The translations under genes were made by a program, and so were the position numbers. From assembly GCF_001483755.1 (NCBI RefSeq), contig NZ_LQBK01000004.1:351889-415888 (forward strand): DNA of 64,000 bases, read 5' to 3'. This document shows, piece by piece, positions 56,216-63,756 of this stretch. Position 1 is the first letter of the stretch. Each line of letters begins with the position of its first letter. This DNA comes from Kocuria rosea subsp. polaris (lineage in GTDB: Bacteria; Actinomycetota; Actinomycetes; Actinomycetales; Micrococcaceae). The notes beneath the pieces are model-generated. The model was not told the DNA's origin. It did no database searches and saw nothing but the letters and a program-made list of their open reading frames with translations.

Positions 56216-57007
56216 ATGGAGTTCCTCGACGTCGTCTTCAACCGCCGCACCACGAACGGCCCGTTCCTGCCGGAGCGGGTGTCCCCGGAGCACCAGAAGC
56301 TGCTGCTGCGCACGGCCGCGGCCGCGCCCTCCCAGTTCAACAGCCAGCCCTGGCGCTTCGTGCTGATCGAGGACCGGGGGACCATCGACCGGATCGCCCG
56401 GATCAGCGCCGACTCGATGACGCAGGTGATGGCCGAGGGGACGTTCTTCGACCGGTACAAGCGCTACTTCCGCTTCAGCAAGCAGGAGATGGACGAGCAG
56501 CGCTTCGGGATGCTCTTCGACAAGCTGCCCGCGGTGCTGCGCCCCTTCACCAAGAAGGCGTTCACCCCGGGCGGGCAGGCGATGATGAACCGGCTGCGGG
56601 TGCCGCAGACCCTGGGCGCGGAGAACCACAAGCTCGTGGCGGGGTCCCCGCTGCTGCTCGGCGTGATGCTCGACCGCCGCGAGTACCGCCCGGGGGAGCT
56701 CTCCGGGTTCTACTCGCTCTTCTCGATGGGCGCGGCCATGGAGAACCTGTGGCTGACCACCGTGGAGCTCGGCATGGGCATCCAGTTCATCTCCTTCCCC
56801 ATGGAGGCCCCCGCCCGGTGGGCCGAGATCGTGGACCTCCTGGACGTGCCCGAGGACCTCGAGCTCATGGCCGTCTACCGGCTGGGCTACGTCCCGGAGG
56901 AGCACCGTCGCCCGGCGATCGACTGGTCCAGCCGGGAGCGGCGCCGGATCTCCCAGTACGTGTTCCGGGAGTCCTGCGCCACGCCGCAGCAGGGCTGGGA
57001 CGACTGA
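56216..57007 (+). CDS. Nitroreductase-family FMN protein
   Basis: A 263-aa FMN-dependent oxidoreductase of the nitroreductase superfamily. The N-terminus [15 protein letters not shown] with the arginine pair that binds FMN phosphate is followed by [19 protein letters not shown] (the conserved Asn-Ser-Gln-Pro-W segment) and [27 protein letters not shown]. An insertion near residues 80-140 makes it longer than typical members. The ATG at 56216 is preceded by a GGAG site. It ends 9 bp before the stop of the converging GMC gene. Reduction of a nitroaromatic, quinone or enone substrate is possible; no specific substrate is indicated. Confidence 0.85.
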   Translation: MEFLDVVFNRRTTNGPFLPERVSPEHQKLLLRTAAAAPSQFNSQPWRFVLIEDRGTIDRIARISADSMTQVMAEGTFFDRYKRYFRFSKQEMDEQRFGMLFDKLPAVLRPFTKKAFTPGGQAMMNRLRVPQTLGAENHKLVAGSPLLLGVMLDRREYRPGELSGFYSLFSMGAAMENLWLTTVELGMGIQFISFPMEAPARWAEIVDLLDVPEDLELMAVYRLGYVPEEHRRPAIDWSSRERRRISQYVFRESCATPQQGWDD

Positions 57008-57016
57008 GGGGCGCCG

Positions 57017-58570
57017 TCACCCTCCGGTGATGAGGGACGCGGCGCGCTCCGCGATCATCGCCGTGGGCGCGTTGGTGTTGCCGCTGGGCACCCGCGGCAT
57101 GACCGAGGCGTCCACGACCCGCAGGCGGTCGATCCCGTGCACGCGCAGGTCCTCGGGGGAGACCACCGCGTCCGGGCCGGTGCCCATGCGGCACGTGCCC
57201 ACCTGGTGGTGGTAGGTGGTGACGAACCTGTTGACGTAGGCGATCTCCTCCTCCTCGGTGCGCACCTCCGCCCCGGGGTAGAGCTCCTCGGCGCCCCATC
57301 CCTGCGCCAGCGGCGGCGCCGCGACCATCTCGCGGGCCTGGCGGAAGGAGGCCAGCAGCGCCTCGCGGTCGCGCGGGTCGTCGAAGATGTTCGGGTCCAG
57401 CTCCACGGGGTCCGAGACCCCCGGCCCGGTGAGCCGCACGGTCCCCCGGGAGTACGGCCGGACCAGCCCGGAGTGCAGGGTGAAGGCGTTCGCCGGCCCC
57501 GTCATCCCGTCGTCGTACATCGGGACCGAGAAGTGGATCGGCTGCGTGTCGGGCGCGTCCAGCTCCGGCCGGGAGCGCCAGAACAGGTGGGTCTGGGTGA
57601 CGGACCAGTCGGAGGCGGGGTGCTCGATGGTGCGGTTCGTCGCCTCGGCGATGACGGGGGCCAGCAGGTGGTCGTGCAGGTTGGCGCCCACCCCGGGCAG
57701 GTCGTGGGCCACGGGCACCCCGACGTCGGCGAGGTGCTCGGCCGGGCCGATGCCGGAGCGCAGGAGGATCTTGGGGGAGTCGAGCGCCCCGGCGCACAGG
57801 ATCACCTCGTCGGCGTGGATCCGCTCGGGGACGCCGTCCGGGTCGTCGAGGGGCACGACGGCCACGCCGACGGCGCGGGCCTCCTCGAGCAGGACCTTCT
57901 GGAGGAGCACGCCGGTGCGGACCGTCAGCCGCGGGTGGTCCTCCACCGGCGCCACGTACGCCATGTACGTGTTGAAGCGCCGTCCGTCGCGGACGTTGAT
58001 CTGCTGCTGGGAGACGCCGTCGAGCGTGCCGGCGTTGTAGTCCTCGTTCCAGGGCACGCCCACGTGCTCGGCGGCCTCGACGATCGACTCGAAGATCGGG
58101 TTGAGCGGGTAGTCCTGCACCGCGGGGACCGGCCCGTCGGTGCCCCGGCTGCCGTCCGGGACCGCCCCGGCGGGCGGCACGTAGGCCTCGACCGCGGTGA
58201 ACCACGGCAGCACGTCGTCCCAGCCCCACACCGGGCAGCCGTCCGCCGCCCAGGCGTCGTAGTCCTGCGCCGCGCCGCGCACCCAGATGGTGGCGTTGAG
58301 CGCGTGGGAGCCGCCGAGCACGCGCCCGCGGGGCCAGTGGATGACCCGGCCGTCCGCGTGCCGCTGGGGCACGGTGAAGTAGTCCCAGTCCTCGGGCGAG
58401 TGCCAGAGCTCGCCCAGGCGGGACACCAGGTGGATCGCCGGATTCAGGTCCTTGCCCCCGGCCTCGAGGAGGATCACCTCGTGGCCGGCGTCCAGGAGGC
58501 GGCGGGTCAGGATGCTGCCGGCGGTGCCGGCGCCCACGACGACGTAGGTCTTGGCGGTCTCGTTGTCCAT
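57017..58570 (-). CDS. GMC oxidoreductase (choline/alcohol dehydrogenase type)
   Basis: A 517-aa GMC enzyme. The FAD motif YVVVGAGTAGSILTRRLLDAG is at the N-terminus, the PROSITE-type segment HWPRGRVLGGSHALNATIWVRG follows, and the C-terminal QVGTCRMGTGPDAVV precedes VDASVMPRVPSGNTNAPTAMIAE, with the catalytic His-Asn region. It resembles choline dehydrogenase (BetA) and related alcohol dehydrogenases. It is divergent from an aldehyde dehydrogenase gene across a long palindrome; together they would oxidise an alcohol to the acid in two steps, but I cannot say whether the alcohol is choline. ATG at 58570 lacks a clear ribosome site. Confidence 0.88.
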   Translation of the reverse strand: MDNETAKTYVVVGAGTAGSILTRRLLDAGHEVILLEAGGKDLNPAIHLVSRLGELWHSPEDWDYFTVPQRHADGRVIHWPRGRVLGGSHALNATIWVRGAAQDYDAWAADGCPVWGWDDVLPWFTAVEAYVPPAGAVPDGSRGTDGPVPAVQDYPLNPIFESIVEAAEHVGVPWNEDYNAGTLDGVSQQQINVRDGRRFNTYMAYVAPVEDHPRLTVRTGVLLQKVLLEEARAVGVAVVPLDDPDGVPERIHADEVILCAGALDSPKILLRSGIGPAEHLADVGVPVAHDLPGVGANLHDHLLAPVIAEATNRTIEHPASDWSVTQTHLFWRSRPELDAPDTQPIHFSVPMYDDGMTGPANAFTLHSGLVRPYSRGTVRLTGPGVSDPVELDPNIFDDPRDREALLASFRQAREMVAAPPLAQGWGAEELYPGAEVRTEEEEIAYVNRFVTTYHHQVGTCRMGTGPDAVVSPEDLRVHGIDRLRVVDASVMPRVPSGNTNAPTAMIAERAASLITGG

Positions 58571-58603
58571 GGCCCCAGTGTGGTCCGGAGCACACCGCGG
58601 CAC

Positions 58604-58683
58604 CTTGTCCCGGCGTGCACGGCGCTTGACCCACAGCGCGCCGGTCCGCGCTGTGGGTCAAGAGCCGTGCTCGCACGGACAAG
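58604..58683. repeat. 80-bp near-perfect palindrome between divergent dehydrogenase genes
   Basis: Two 37-nt arms (58604-58640 and 58647-58683) match at 33 of 37 positions around a 6-nt centre. The inner 16 bp of each arm (CTTGACCCACAGCGCG) are exact. The outermost 7 bp (CTTGTCC / GGACAAG) are exact too. It lies in the divergent promoter region of the GMC and aldehyde dehydrogenase genes and carries a TTGACC -35-like element on each strand. Confidence 0.8.
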
Positions 58684-58748
58684 CCGCGGTGACGTGTCCC
58701 GGGTCACCATGGGGGCAGTCCTGATCCGTCCGTCCCGAAGGAGACCCC

Positions 58749-60203
58749 GTGACCACCACGACCGAGACCACGACCGAGACCACGACCGAGACCGCGCCCA
58801 TGACCTACGGCGACCTGCTCGCCGCCGTCACCGACCCGGAGGGCCGCGAGATCCTCGACCCGGCCACCGGGGAGCTGGTCGGCCGGGTCCACGAGTCCAC
58901 GGTCGAGGAGCTGGATCAGGCCCTGGCCCGCGCCCGGGAGGAGCAGGGCGAGTGGGCGGCTGTCCCGGACGCCGAGCGCTGCGCGCTGCTGCACCGGGCC
59001 GCCGACGCGATCGAGGCGAACGCTCCAGCGCTCGCCGAGCTGCTCTCGCGCGAGCAGGGCAAGCCGGTGCACCAGGGGCCGAACGCCATGTTCGAGGTCG
59101 GCGGCGCGGCGGCCTGGATGCGCGCTGCGGCGTCCTTGCCGCTCGAGCCCGAGACGGTCTTCGACGACGAGTCCGGCACCGCGGTCCTCACCTACGACCC
59201 CATCGGGGTCGTCGGGGCGATCGGTCCCTGGAACTGGCCCATGATGATCTCGGTCTGGCAGATCGCCCCGGCGCTGCGCATGGGCAACACCGTGGTGCTC
59301 AAGCCCTCCGAGCACACCCCGCTCTCCGTCCTGGGCCTGGCGCACGTCGTGAACCAGGTGCTGCCCGAGGGTCTCGTCACCGTGGTCCCCGGCGGCCGGG
59401 AGGTCGGCGAGGCACTGTCCCGGCACCCCGGCGTGGACAAGCTCACGTTCACCGGGTCGACCGCCACGGGCAAGGCGATCATGCGCTCGGCCGCGGACAC
59501 GCTGACCCGGCTGACCCTCGAGCTGGGCGGCAACGACGCGGGCATCGTGCTCCCGGACGCCGATCCGCAGGCCATCGCCGAGGGCCTGTTCTGGGGCGCG
59601 TTCATCAACACGGGCCAGACCTGCGCGGCCCTCAAGCGCCTCTACGTCCACGAGGACGTCTACGACGCCGTGTGCGAGTCCCTCACCGAGGTCGCGGCGG
59701 CCATGCCGATGGGCGAGGGCCGGGACGAGCGCAACGTCCTGGGCCCCCTGCAGAACAGGTCGCAGTTCGAGATCGTGGCCGACCTCGTGGAGAAGGCCAG
59801 GGCCGGCGGGGGGCGGGTGCTGCTCGGCGGGGACCCGGACGAGGACCGGCCGGGGCACTTCTATCCGACGACCCTGGTGGCCGACCTCGACGACGACAAC
59901 CCCCTCGTGACCGAGGAGCAGTTCGGGCCGGCCCTGCCCATCGTGAAGTACTCCTCGGTGGACGACGCCGTGCGCATGGCCAACCGGCTGGACGTGGGGC
60001 TCGGCGCCTCCGTGTGGGGCACCGACACCGACCGCGCCCGGGAGGTGGCCGCGCGGATCCAGGCCGGCACGGTGTGGATCAACAAGCACGGCGCGATCGA
60101 CCCCCGCATGCCCTTCGGCGGGATCAAGGGCTCGGGCTTCGGCGTGGAGTTCGGGGTGGAGGGCCTCAAGGCGTTCGGCGTGCCGAAGGTCATCGCGTCC
60201 TGA
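58749..60203 (+). CDS. Aldehyde dehydrogenase (NAD(P)-dependent)
   Basis: A 484-aa ALDH. N162 in GPWNWPM and K185 in VLKPSEHTP bind and orient NAD(P), E258 in LELGGN is the general base, and C292 in NTGQTCAALKR is the nucleophile. It is closest in feel to broad aldehyde or betaine-aldehyde dehydrogenases. The first 16 residues are a Thr/Glu repeat encoded by a 12-bp tandem repeat, not part of the fold. The GTG at 58749 follows AAGGAG. It is divergent from the GMC alcohol dehydrogenase gene across a long palindrome, suggesting co-regulation. Confidence 0.92.
   Translation: MTTTTETTTETTTETAPMTYGDLLAAVTDPEGREILDPATGELVGRVHESTVEELDQALARAREEQGEWAAVPDAERCALLHRAADAIEANAPALAELLSREQGKPVHQGPNAMFEVGGAAAWMRAAASLPLEPETVFDDESGTAVLTYDPIGVVGAIGPWNWPMMISVWQIAPALRMGNTVVLKPSEHTPLSVLGLAHVVNQVLPEGLVTVVPGGREVGEALSRHPGVDKLTFTGSTATGKAIMRSAADTLTRLTLELGGNDAGIVLPDADPQAIAEGLFWGAFINTGQTCAALKRLYVHEDVYDAVCESLTEVAAAMPMGEGRDERNVLGPLQNRSQFEIVADLVEKARAGGGRVLLGGDPDEDRPGHFYPTTLVADLDDDNPLVTEEQFGPALPIVKYSSVDDAVRMANRLDVGLGASVWGTDTDRAREVAARIQAGTVWINKHGAIDPRMPFGGIKGSGFGVEFGVEGLKAFGVPKVIAS
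58761..58796. repeat. 12-bp tandem repeat at the ALDH N-terminus
   Basis: Three consecutive copies of ACCGAGACCACG (the third with one change), encoding a Thr/Glu run at residues about 5-16 of the aldehyde dehydrogenase. In-frame slippage here could alter the N-terminus without affecting the catalytic fold. Confidence 0.8.
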
Positions 60204-60233
60204 CGGAGCCCGCCGCCCCGCCCCGCCCTTCTT

Positions 60234-60307
60234 CGCCGAACTCACCGGCTCCGCCCGAGACCGCAGACGAGGTCCGCCGGTCTCGGGCGGAGCCGGTGAG
60301 TTCGGCG
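60234..60307. repeat. Perfect 29-bp inverted repeat downstream of the ALDH gene
   Basis: The 29-nt arms 60234-60262 and 60279-60307 are exactly complementary around a 16-nt centre, with no mismatch. The arm contains CTCACCGGCTCCGCCCGAGA. It lies between the ALDH stop and the PadR operator, so it may act as a strong terminator or be a member of a dispersed palindromic element family. Confidence 0.8.
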
Positions 60308-60342
60308 GTGGTGGGGGCAGGCTGTGCGGGATGGCTCTTCCA

Positions 60343-60363
60343 ATAGTGTGTGACGCACACTAT
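60343..60363. promoter_or_regulatory. PadR-type operator upstream of the padR gene
   Basis: ATAGTGTG-TGACG-CACACTAT: perfect 8-bp arms with a 5-bp centre, ending 9 bp before the ATG of the PadR gene. PadR proteins commonly bind such AT-rich palindromes in their own promoters, so autoregulation is likely. Confidence 0.65.
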
Positions 60364-60372
60364 GATGTGGGC

Positions 60373-60729
60373 ATGGCACCGGAACCGTTCGACCAGGTCG
60401 TCGCCTCCCACACCCAGGAGCTGCGCCGCGGCACGACGGTCCTGGCCTGTCTGCTCGTCCTGGACGAGCCCCGCTACGGCTACGCCCTGCTCCGGACCCT
60501 CGCCGATGCCGGGCTCGACGTCGAGGCCGGCACCCTCTACCCGCTCCTGCGCCGGCTCGAGACCCAGGGCCTGCTCGAGAGCGACTGGAACACCGACGAG
60601 TCCCGGCCCCGGAAGTTCTACCGGATCACCGGGCTCGGGGCCCGCGCCCGGGACGCCCTCGAGGCCGAACGGCTCCGGCTGCACGCGGCGCTGTCCGCCC
60701 TCTCCCGCCCGACTCCTCCCGAGGACTGA
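60373..60729 (+). CDS. PadR-family transcriptional regulator
   Basis: A 118-aa winged-helix regulator. The DNA-binding part is TTVLACLLVLDEPRYGYALLRTLADAGLDVEAGTLYPLLRRLETQGLLESDW (about 22-74), ending with a short C-terminal helix. The ATG at 60373 was chosen; a longer frame to 60331 would run into the operator. It is 5 bp from the next gene, a membrane protein with a permease-prefix domain, a typical PadR partner. The pair probably responds to membrane or envelope signals. Confidence 0.9.
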   Translation: MAPEPFDQVVASHTQELRRGTTVLACLLVLDEPRYGYALLRTLADAGLDVEAGTLYPLLRRLETQGLLESDWNTDESRPRKFYRITGLGARARDALEAERLRLHAALSALSRPTPPED

Positions 60730-60734
60730 TCGCC

Positions 60735-61748
60735 GTGTCCGCCAGCACCCTCACCCCGCGCACCGAGAGCTATCTGCAGGAGGTCGCCCGGCGCCTCCCG
60801 CCCGGAGCCCGCGCGGACGTGTCCCGGGAGCTGCGGGGCACTGTCGCCGACATGGTCGACGACGGCGTGGCGCAGGGACTCCCGCCGGCCGAGGCGGAGC
60901 GCCGCGCCCTCGAGGAGCTCGGCGACCCCGCCCTGCTGGCCGAGGACTACGGTCCCGGTCCCCGGCACCTGATCGGCCCTGCGCACTACCACGACTTCCT
61001 CGAGCTGCTGCGGGTCCTGGTGCCCGTGCTGGCCGGACTCTTCGGCGGGCTCACCCTGCTCGGCCGGCTCTTCGGGGAGGCGGGGCGCGAGGACCTGGTC
61101 AGCTATCTCGTGCTCTCGCTCGCCCCCGCGGTCGGCGCCGCGATCCAGGGGGCCCTGATGGGGGCGGGCATCGCCGTCGTCGTCTTCGCCGTGGTGGAGC
61201 GCACGGAGGCCGCGGAGGCGGCGCGCCGCGGCGACCGGGGCGGGGCCGCGGGGCAGGCGCCCCCGCGGTGGACCGTCGAGCGGCTGCCGCCGCCGCGCCC
61301 CGAACGGGACATCACCGCCGGGGAGCTGGTCTGGGCCACCATCGCCCTGGGCCTGGCCTTCGCCGCGCCGTTCCTGCTCTCGCGGCCGCTGTTCCGCGAG
61401 GGCCCGCTCGCCGGCGAGCCGATGCTCGACCCGGCCGTGTGGACGCCGTGGGTGCCGCTCTACCTGGGGATCGTGCTGCTCGCCTGGGGGTGGGAGCTGC
61501 TGCGCTTCCGCCGCCGCCGGTGGTCGTGGGCGCTGTTCGGGATCAACGCCGTGCTGGACCTCGCCATGGCCGCGCTGCTCGTCACCGTGCTGCGCACCGA
61601 GTCCGTGGTGAACCCGGTGCTCCGCGAGCGCGGCTGGGTGGGCGACGAGTTCGCGCAGATCGGCGTCGCGGTCGTGGTGGGCGTCACCGTCTGGGACCTC
61701 GTGGCGACCTTCCTCGCCTGCCGCCGGTCGGTGGCCCGGCAGCACTGA
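60735..61748 (+). CDS. PadR-associated membrane protein (DUF1700/permease-prefix type)
   Basis: A 337-aa membrane protein. The cytoplasmic N-terminus (YLQEVARRLPPGARADVSRELRG ... AERRALEELGDPALLAEDYGPGP, about 13-75) is the helical prefix domain found in PadR partners. Five or six hydrophobic helices follow. The GTG at 60735 lies 5 bp after the padR stop, so they are one operon. It may sense or transport at the membrane and be controlled by the PadR protein. Confidence 0.8.
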   Translation: MSASTLTPRTESYLQEVARRLPPGARADVSRELRGTVADMVDDGVAQGLPPAEAERRALEELGDPALLAEDYGPGPRHLIGPAHYHDFLELLRVLVPVLAGLFGGLTLLGRLFGEAGREDLVSYLVLSLAPAVGAAIQGALMGAGIAVVVFAVVERTEAAEAARRGDRGGAAGQAPPRWTVERLPPPRPERDITAGELVWATIALGLAFAAPFLLSRPLFREGPLAGEPMLDPAVWTPWVPLYLGIVLLAWGWELLRFRRRRWSWALFGINAVLDLAMAALLVTVLRTESVVNPVLRERGWVGDEFAQIGVAVVVGVTVWDLVATFLACRRSVARQH

Positions 61749-61816
61749 CCGGCGCCGCCCCGGACCGCGGGCAGGGCCCGGTCCGGGCGGCGGCCGTGCT
61801 GTTCCGGGACAGCGCT

Positions 61817-61852
61817 CGGCCCGCGGGAGCTCCTCGGAGCTCCCGCGGGCCG
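61817..61852. terminator. Perfect 17-bp hairpin downstream of the PadR operon
   Basis: CGGCCCGCGGGAGCTCC (61817-61833) and its exact complement (61836-61852), with a 2-nt gap between arms, about 70 bp after the stop codon. A likely terminator of the padR operon. Confidence 0.6.
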
Positions 61853-62027
61853 GGAGAGGGCCTCTGCCGCCGCGGGGTGCCGAGCGGTGCGGAGCGCAGG
61901 ACGCTTCGTGGGCGTCCGGCGCCGGCCGGGATGCGCGGAACCGGGTCCGGTGGCGCACCGTGTGATCACCAGTTGACACCGTGGTCAGCACGATGCGCAA
62001 ACGTCTACTCTGAACCTGATCAGATCG

Positions 62028-62039
62028 ACCGATTTCGGT
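62028..62039. promoter_or_regulatory. Short palindrome upstream of the Lrp gene
   Basis: ACCGA-TT-TCGGT, a 12-bp perfect palindrome 18 bp before the Lrp start. Lrp/AsnC proteins often control their own promoters; assignment here is only by position. Confidence 0.35.
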
Positions 62040-62057
62040 CAGGAAGGAGGGGCTGCT

Positions 62058-62594
62058 GTGGTCAGCATGACGAACGGCGGGGCCGGGACGGGCCCGCTGG
62101 ACCCGACGGACCGGAGGATCCTGGCGGCGCTGGACGAGGACCCGCGGATGACCGTGCTGGCCCTGGCGCAGCGCACGGGCCTGGCGCGCGGGACCATCCA
62201 GGCCCGGCTCGAGCGCTACCGCGCGAGCCCCGCGCTGCGCCCGCACAGCACCCGGGTGACGCCGGCGGCGCTCGGCTACGGTCTCGCCGCGAGCGTGGCC
62301 GTGGAGCTCGACCAGCACCAGCTCGACGAGGCGATCGCCGGTCTGCAGGCGATCTCCCAGGTCATCGAGGTGTTCGCCCCCGCCGGGCAGACGGACCTGC
62401 TGTGCCGGGTGGTCGCGAAGGACCCCGAGGACCTCTACCGGGTCTCCGAGGAGATCCGGTTGTGCCCCGGCATCCTGCGGACGTCGACGAGCATGTTCCT
62501 GCGCACCGTCATCCCGTACCGGGTGGCGCCGCTGCTCGCGGAGGGCGGGACGCCGGGGAGGGGCGGGGTCAGTTCCGGGCGGCCGCGCCCATGA
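62058..62594 (+). CDS. Lrp/AsnC-family transcriptional regulator
   Basis: A 178-aa regulator. The DNA-binding helix-turn-helix (about 12-60, DPTDRRILAALDEDPRMTVLALAQRTGLARGTIQ) leads to the RAM ligand-binding domain (about 70-150, LAASVAVELDQHQLDEAIAGLQ ... IEVFAPAGQTDLLCRVVAKDPEDL). The GTG at 62058 with AAGGAGG 7 nt upstream was preferred over the ATG at 62067. It probably senses an amino acid. No adjacent target gene is obvious; the 3' end overlaps a converging small gene. Confidence 0.9.
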   Translation: MVSMTNGGAGTGPLDPTDRRILAALDEDPRMTVLALAQRTGLARGTIQARLERYRASPALRPHSTRVTPAALGYGLAASVAVELDQHQLDEAIAGLQAISQVIEVFAPAGQTDLLCRVVAKDPEDLYRVSEEIRLCPGILRTSTSMFLRTVIPYRVAPLLAEGGTPGRGGVSSGRPRP

Positions 62595-62892
62595 CCTCGG
62601 CCCGCAGCCGGTCCAGGTCCACGTCGTCGCCCTCGTGCAGGCCGTGGGTGCGGACCCACGCGCGGGCGCTGAGCATGATCTCGTCGTAGTACTGGTGGGT
62701 CTCGCAGTGGGCGGCCCCGATGCGGGCCTGGGCGCGGGGCTCACAGCTGTCCTCCGTGAAGGAGATGACGGCCACCGGGCTGAGCGCCAGGCCGACCACG
62801 CCGTGGACCGCCGTGATGGTGCGGCCGTGGAACGTGTCGCCGGGGGTGAGGTCCCAGGCCCTGGCGGTGGGGTGCTGATGGGTGAGGTCCAT
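62569..62892 (-). CDS. Hypothetical protein
   Basis: A 107-aa soluble protein of unknown function. It looks like a small beta-rich fold in its first half (WDLTPGDTFHGRTITAVHGVVGLALSPVAVISFTEDS) with a helical acidic end. No family recognised. It overlaps the 3' end of the Lrp gene by 26 bp, converging. The ATG at 62892 starts MDLTHQHPTA. Confidence 0.55.
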   Translation of the reverse strand: MDLTHQHPTARAWDLTPGDTFHGRTITAVHGVVGLALSPVAVISFTEDSCEPRAQARIGAAHCETHQYYDEIMLSARAWVRTHGLHEGDDVDLDRLRAEVMGAAARN

Positions 62893-63039
62893 GATCGGCT
62901 CTTGAGCTGGAGGGGAGTCCGTCCGGCCGGCGCACAGCGCCGGGGAACGGCCCCGGGAACGGGAGGTGAGGGAGGAAGAGCGGAAGGAGGGGGCGGTCCG
63001 GGGGCCGGCCGGTGTGCGGCCGGCCCCGGCGCCGTCCGG

Positions 63040-63576
63040 TCAGTGACCGAGACCGGTCCAGTGGCTGGTGTCCTGGTACCAGGGGGACCAGGAGTAGCCG
63101 TCGTAGTAGCGGTACTTGACCACGTGGTAGACCTTCTTGTCGTCGTGGTGGTCCAGGTGCTTGTAGTGCCCGCCGCCCCAGGCGCCGCCCCAGTAGTAGT
63201 AGTGGTCGCCGCCGGTGTAGTGGTGGTGGCCGTACTTGCTCACGGCGTAGTAGTGCTGCTTGACCTCCACCTTGTACCCCTTGGGGCACTTCACGTGGAA
63301 CGGGTACTTGACGATCTTCTTCCCGTGGTGCCACGTCCAGGAGGGCTTGTGGGCGTCGACCGAGCAGTGCTTCTGGTGCGGCTTGTGCGACTCCGTCCCG
63401 AGCACCGAGGACTGTGCCGAGTCGGCCGGCGCCGGAGCCGCCTGGGCGGGGGAGCCCAGCAGGGGCAGGGCACCGGCGGCCAGGGTCAGGGAGGCCAGGG
63501 ACAGCACCGCCTTGCGGGCGTAGCGGCGGGCGCCGGCCGGCTGCGGGGCTGCGGACGAGGTGGTTTCGATGGACAT
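63040..63576 (-). CDS. Secreted Tyr/His/Gly-rich protein
   Basis: A 178-aa exported protein. The signal peptide runs to about residue 47 (ends PAQAA). The mature chain is packed with Tyr, His, Lys and Gly: KVEVKQHYYAVSKYGHHHYTGG and YYYWGGAWGGGHYKHLDHHDDKK are typical. Only two cysteines occur in the mature part (HCSVD, VKCPKGY), probably one disulfide. The composition suggests a metal-binding or adhesive surface protein, but I recognise no family. An AGGAG site precedes the ATG at 63576. It is the last complete gene of the window. Confidence 0.72.
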   Translation of the reverse strand: MSIETTSSAAPQPAGARRYARKAVLSLASLTLAAGALPLLGSPAQAAPAPADSAQSSVLGTESHKPHQKHCSVDAHKPSWTWHHGKKIVKYPFHVKCPKGYKVEVKQHYYAVSKYGHHHYTGGDHYYYWGGAWGGGHYKHLDHHDDKKVYHVVKYRYYDGYSWSPWYQDTSHWTGLGH

Positions 63577-63756
63577 TTCGGGTCTCCTGCGGAAGAGGGA
63601 CTGCGTGGTTGCCGGTGGTTCCTCCCCCGGGGTCCGGCGGGGAACTTCTCGAACCGACAGGACAAGATTCGCAGTCGGGGGCACCGTGCGGCGTCCACCC
63701 GGGAGTTGAACTCCGGCGTACAACCGGGGTGGTACGCGGGAGGCCGGGGGCAGGAC

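Larger units (their letters stand above)
61749..62057. other. Intergenic region with hairpins and a regulator promoter
   Basis: A 309-bp gap. It holds a G/C-rich stem near 61760-61792 and a perfect hairpin at 61817-61852 (probable terminators), then the upstream region of the Lrp gene with a short palindrome. No gene is supported. Confidence 0.5.

Noticed and set aside
58604-58683. Palindrome as a transposon terminal repeat pair
   Set aside because: The arms are separated by only 6 nt and no transposase remnant is present, so it is not an IS with two ends.
57137-60346. 1069-aa plus-strand open frame
   Set aside because: Antisense to the GMC gene and a shadow of the ALDH gene in another frame; repetitive Arg/Gly-rich composition.
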